Shown piece by piece: positions 61,687 to 64,000 of a stretch of 64,000 nucleotides of DNA (positions within the stretch are counted from its first letter, which is position 1; the number at the start of each line of letters is the position of its first letter). The position numbers and the translations under genes were made by a program. The stretch is from Hyphomicrobiales bacterium (GTDB taxonomy: Bacteria; Pseudomonadota; Alphaproteobacteria; Rhizobiales; Rhizobiaceae), in the NCBI GenBank assembly GCA_017305925.1, contig JAFKJW010000184.1:42730-106729 (forward strand), written 5' to 3'. Below the pieces are notes generated by a model, which did not search any database, was not told the origin of the DNA, and worked only from the letters and a program-made list of their open reading frames with translations.

Positions 61687-62717
61687 CCAGCGAGTCCGCC
61701 ATGTCCGACATAGCCGCGCAGGGCGCCGGCCCCGGCCCCCTGCGGGAGCCCGGGAAGGCCCGGCTGAGGTCGCTGCTCGAGACGGTGGCGACGAACCGGC
61801 CGATCCTTCTGATCGTGCTGATCCTTGCCCTCATGGTCGTCATGACGATCCTGCGGCCAGACACCTATCCGCGCCCGGCCAATGCGGCGGTCGTGCTGCT
61901 CGATACGGCGCAGACCGCCATCCTGGCATGCGGCATGATGGTGCTGATGATTTCGGGCATGTTCGACCTGTCGATCGGCGGGATCCTGGCGTTCTCCGGC
62001 ATCATCGCCGGCATGGCGTCCAAGGACCTCGGCCTGCCGGCGGTCGTCGCTTTCGCCGCCGGCTGCGTATGGGGCGGCCTGCTCGGCGTCGTCAACGGCG
62101 TGCTCGTCACCCGCTTCAAGATAAATGCGCTGATCGCGACGCTGGCCACCCTGTCGATCTACCGCGGCCTGCTCCAGTTGCTGTCGGGATCAGGGGTCAG
62201 CAACATCGGCGGCGGCTTTACGGTCTTCGGGCAGACCAAGATCCTCGGCATCTACTCGCCCTTCTGGTTCTCGGCGGTCGTCGTCGTTGTCTTCATGGTG
62301 CTGGTCGGGCGGACGCGCTTTTTCCGCCAAGCCTACTATATCGGCGGCAACTCCCGCGCCGCCAAGCTCTCGGGCATCAACGTCGACCGCACGGTCTTCG
62401 TCTTCTTCGTCATCATGGGCGTGCTGGCCGGGCTGGCGGGCGCGCTGCTCGCCTCACGCCTCAACACCGCCGTCGTGCTTGCGGGCCAGGGCGTCGAGCT
62501 CAAGGTCATCACCGCGGTCGTTCTGGGCGGCGCCAGCCTGTCCGGCGGCACCGGCACGATCCTTGGCGCGTTCCTGGGCGTGCTCTTCATGGCGGTTCTT
62601 CAGAACGCGATGATCATCGCCGGCGTGAGCCCCTTCTGGCAACTCGTCGTGGTCGGCCTTGTGCTGCTGATGAGCGTCGGGTTCGACCAGGCCGCGCGCG
62701 GCCGCTCGCGGAGCTGA
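61683..62717 (+). CDS. Ribose-type ABC importer permease
   Basis: A 344-residue RbsC-like permease. A polar N-terminus of about 45 residues precedes LLIVLILALMVVMTILRPDT. Motifs are GMMVLMISGMFDLSIGGILA, ATLATLSIYRGLLQLLSGSG and ITAVVLGGASLSGGTGTILG, which match the family. The ATG overlaps the ATPase stop by four bases. The binding-protein gene follows after 80 bases. Confidence 0.93.
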   Translation: MTSESAMSDIAAQGAGPGPLREPGKARLRSLLETVATNRPILLIVLILALMVVMTILRPDTYPRPANAAVVLLDTAQTAILACGMMVLMISGMFDLSIGGILAFSGIIAGMASKDLGLPAVVAFAAGCVWGGLLGVVNGVLVTRFKINALIATLATLSIYRGLLQLLSGSGVSNIGGGFTVFGQTKILGIYSPFWFSAVVVVVFMVLVGRTRFFRQAYYIGGNSRAAKLSGINVDRTVFVFFVIMGVLAGLAGALLASRLNTAVVLAGQGVELKVITAVVLGGASLSGGTGTILGAFLGVLFMAVLQNAMIIAGVSPFWQLVVVGLVLLMSVGFDQAARGRSRS

Positions 62718-62797
62718 GGCGGGTCGGGCTACCGGGACAAATAAAGAGAAGCGGCAGGGCGCCGCCGGTCATCATTCGCGAACCAGAGGAGAACAGC

Positions 62798-63475
62798 ATG
62801 AGCCACAATCCAATACGCTATATTTTCGCCGCCGCATGTCTCGCCGCCGGCTGCCTGCCCGCCCTCGCGCAGGAGACCCCGACCGGGCTTGACAAGCCCA
62901 TTGGCGACGCCAGCCGTTCCGATCAGGAATATGTCTGGATCAGCAACGCGTCCAACCTGCCGCTGTTCGTCGAGCGCGTCTATCCGGGGCTGGAGGCCGC
63001 GCGCAAGGCGCTCAACGTCAAGGTTCGGATCGCGGGACCGTCTTCCGTGGATCTGGGCGCGTTCATCGCGACCGTGGATGCCGAATGCACCGCCAACCCG
63101 GCCGGGGTGATCGTGGTGGGCGGCTGGGACGACGCGCTCGCCGCGGAGGTCGACAAGTGCATCGACAAGAAGGTGCCCACGGTGGTGACCGACGGCGACC
63201 TGCCCACCTCGAAGCGCCTCACCTATATCGGCACCGACTGGTACAAGCTCGGCTACGAGCACGGGCGCTATCAGTGTCGCTACCACAAGGAAGCGAACCT
63301 GCAATCCGGCAAGATCGGCACGATTTCGTTTCTCGCGGCCGGAAACTTCATCAGCGCCCGCCAGGGCCTGCGCGACGCGCTCGTCGCCGAGTGCCCCAAC
63401 GTGACCGTCGTGGCCGACGAGGAATCCGGCACCAATGTCGAGCAGGTCGCCGCCCAGAATGCCGAAGCCATTGAC
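62798..63475 (+). CDS. Ribose-type ABC importer binding protein, cut at a chimeric junction
   Basis: A binding protein of the RbsB-like class with signal peptide (MSHNPIRYIFAAACLAAGCL then PALA before QETP), the ligand-lobe motif GVIVVGGWDDALAAEVDKCI, and ISFLAAGNFISARQGLRDAL. It is normal to about EESGTNVEQVAAQNAEA and then stops at 63476-63478 after only 226 residues. Relatives continue for another ~100 residues. Just past this point the sequence codes for unrelated flagellar protein on the other strand. The gene was therefore probably complete in its own genome and is truncated by the join. GAGGAG precedes the ATG. Confidence 0.85.
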
Positions 63476-63664
63476 TGACTGGCCTACCTGCGACACGCCA
63501 GCCGAGGCATCCTGGTCCATGCCCCCGGCCAGCACGCCGCTGAAGTAGTCGCGCTGTGCCCGAAAGCCGTTCGTTCCCGCGTTTGCCAGGTTGTTGGCTG
63601 CGGTATCGAGCGCCTGTGTGCGCGCCAGCAACCCCGTATATGCCGCATATAAGCCGCTGTCCAT
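63460..63664 (-). CDS. flgF: Flagellar basal-body rod protein (FlgF-like), N-terminal fragment
   Basis: On the minus strand from ATG 63664 the protein begins MDSGLYAAYTGLLARTQALD and continues with TAANNLANAGTNGFRAQRDY, the conserved N-terminus of FlgF/FlgG-type rod proteins. The wording is what I associate with Acidobacteria. Homology stops near VNGFGILGG, about 68 residues in, where the sequence becomes the reverse complement of the sugar-binding-protein gene. Codon use and base composition also differ from the rest of the window. The remainder of the gene is absent because of the join. Confidence 0.8.
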
Positions 63665-63794
63665 GCCAGTGCTGATGCAGGTCGGTGGCCGAAGCAGGAA
63701 GGCAATCGGTTAGAAGACGTTAATCACGCTGCTCAAGATTGCCGACAGACCGCCGATACAGGCTAGAGATCGACACAGAAGACCGGAGGGTGGG

Positions 63795-64000
63795 TTGCGA
63801 GCTTTAATTATTGATGACTCGGCAGTGATGAGGAAGGTGATCGAACGGGCGCTGCGCCAGGCCGGGCTCGAACTGACTGAGGTCCTGCAGGCCTCAAACG
63901 GCGAGGAAGCACTCCAGGCCCTGCGCGACGATGGCGGCAAGCCCCATCCACTGTCCCTGATCCTCAGCGACATCAACATGCCCATCATGGACGGCCTCCA
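63795..64000 (+). CDS. CheY-like response regulator receiver domain (3' partial)
   Basis: A receiver domain starting at TTG 63795 with GGAGGG four bases upstream and running off the window end. ALIIDDSAVMRK has the acidic pair that binds Mg2+, and SLILSDINMPIMDGL has the phosphoacceptor aspartate. No output domain is visible in the 68 residues present. It is divergent from the flagellar rod gene, so a chemotaxis or motility role is likely. Like that gene it appears to come from an acidobacterium rather than from the alphaproteobacterium of the main window. Confidence 0.82.
   Translation, partial: MRALIIDDSAVMRKVIERALRQAGLELTEVLQASNGEEALQALRDDGGKPHPLSLILSDINMPIMDGL

Noticed and set aside
62729..63664. 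311-codon minus-strand frame starting with the flagellar protein
   Set aside because: Only the first ~68 residues are flagellar; the rest is the antisense of the sugar-binding protein and arises from the join.
1..64000. CRISPR arrays, tRNA/rRNA genes, insertion sequences, phage or toxin-antitoxin genes
   Set aside because: I looked for repeats, cloverleaf-like segments and transposase or integrase motifs and found none I could support.

Overview
This is high-GC DNA from an alphaproteobacterium, most likely a Hyphomicrobiales/Phyllobacteriaceae relative of Mesorhizobium or Aminobacter. That placement rests on my reading of protein families and codon use, not on any search. The window holds catabolic and transport genes only: six ABC importers, each next to its own regulator and enzymes. 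I see no rRNA, tRNA, CRISPR, insertion sequence or phage gene. The last ~530 bases look foreign. From about 63,460 on, the sequence encodes a flagellar rod protein and a response regulator of acidobacterial type, and the join cuts a sugar-binding protein. The contig end is therefore probably a chimera.

Layout. 1-5,317: aldehyde dehydrogenase (cut by the window edge), class III aminotransferase, second aldehyde dehydrogenase and a frameshifted FAD amine oxidoreductase, an amine/polyamine-to-dicarboxylate type operon. 5,609-7,642 (minus): an omptin-family outer membrane protease and a LysR regulator. 7,881-11,978: a Pot/iron-type ABC importer behind a clear promoter whose -35 box lies in an inverted repeat. 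12,265-13,858: a DUF1194 protein and a coupled membrane protein. 13,990-18,956: an amino-sugar operon (HutC-type GntR, GH4 glycosidase, NagB, GlcNAc-type kinase, LuxR regulator) with a DasR/NagR-like operator. 18,940-26,068 (minus): Gfo/Idh/MocA oxidoreductase, cupin, ROK kinase and a MalEFGK-type importer whose ATPase has lost its signature and Walker B motifs.

26,301-40,257: a polar-amino-acid-type importer, a polysaccharide-deacetylase-family hydrolase, a TetR regulator, and an operon of arginine-deiminase-like enzyme, M20 hydrolase, nitroreductase, ThDP enzyme and amidohydrolase. Next come an EamA exporter fused to an unknown domain and a second amidohydrolase. Three related 19-bp operators tie this block together. 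It is the best candidate here for an undescribed catabolic pathway, probably for a guanidino/amide nitrogen compound.

40,507-50,197: FCD-GntR regulator, ribose-type importer with a GAF-like extension on its ATPase, an apionate-lactonase-like protein, and DenD, OtnK and OtnC, which together indicate branched or four-carbon sugar-acid breakdown to DHAP. 50,773-52,044: a DadA-like dehydrogenase. 52,078-57,281 (minus): sugar importer lacking an ATPase gene, aldose epimerase and an FCD-GntR regulator. 57,582-59,898: DSD1-type PLP enzyme, RidA and PhzF. 60,139-63,475: a second ribose-type importer, cut at the chimeric junction.

Three genes (4,207-5,317; 18,940-19,821; 57,582-58,619) appear to lack internal segments. 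With the chimeric end, this makes assembly quality a real question.
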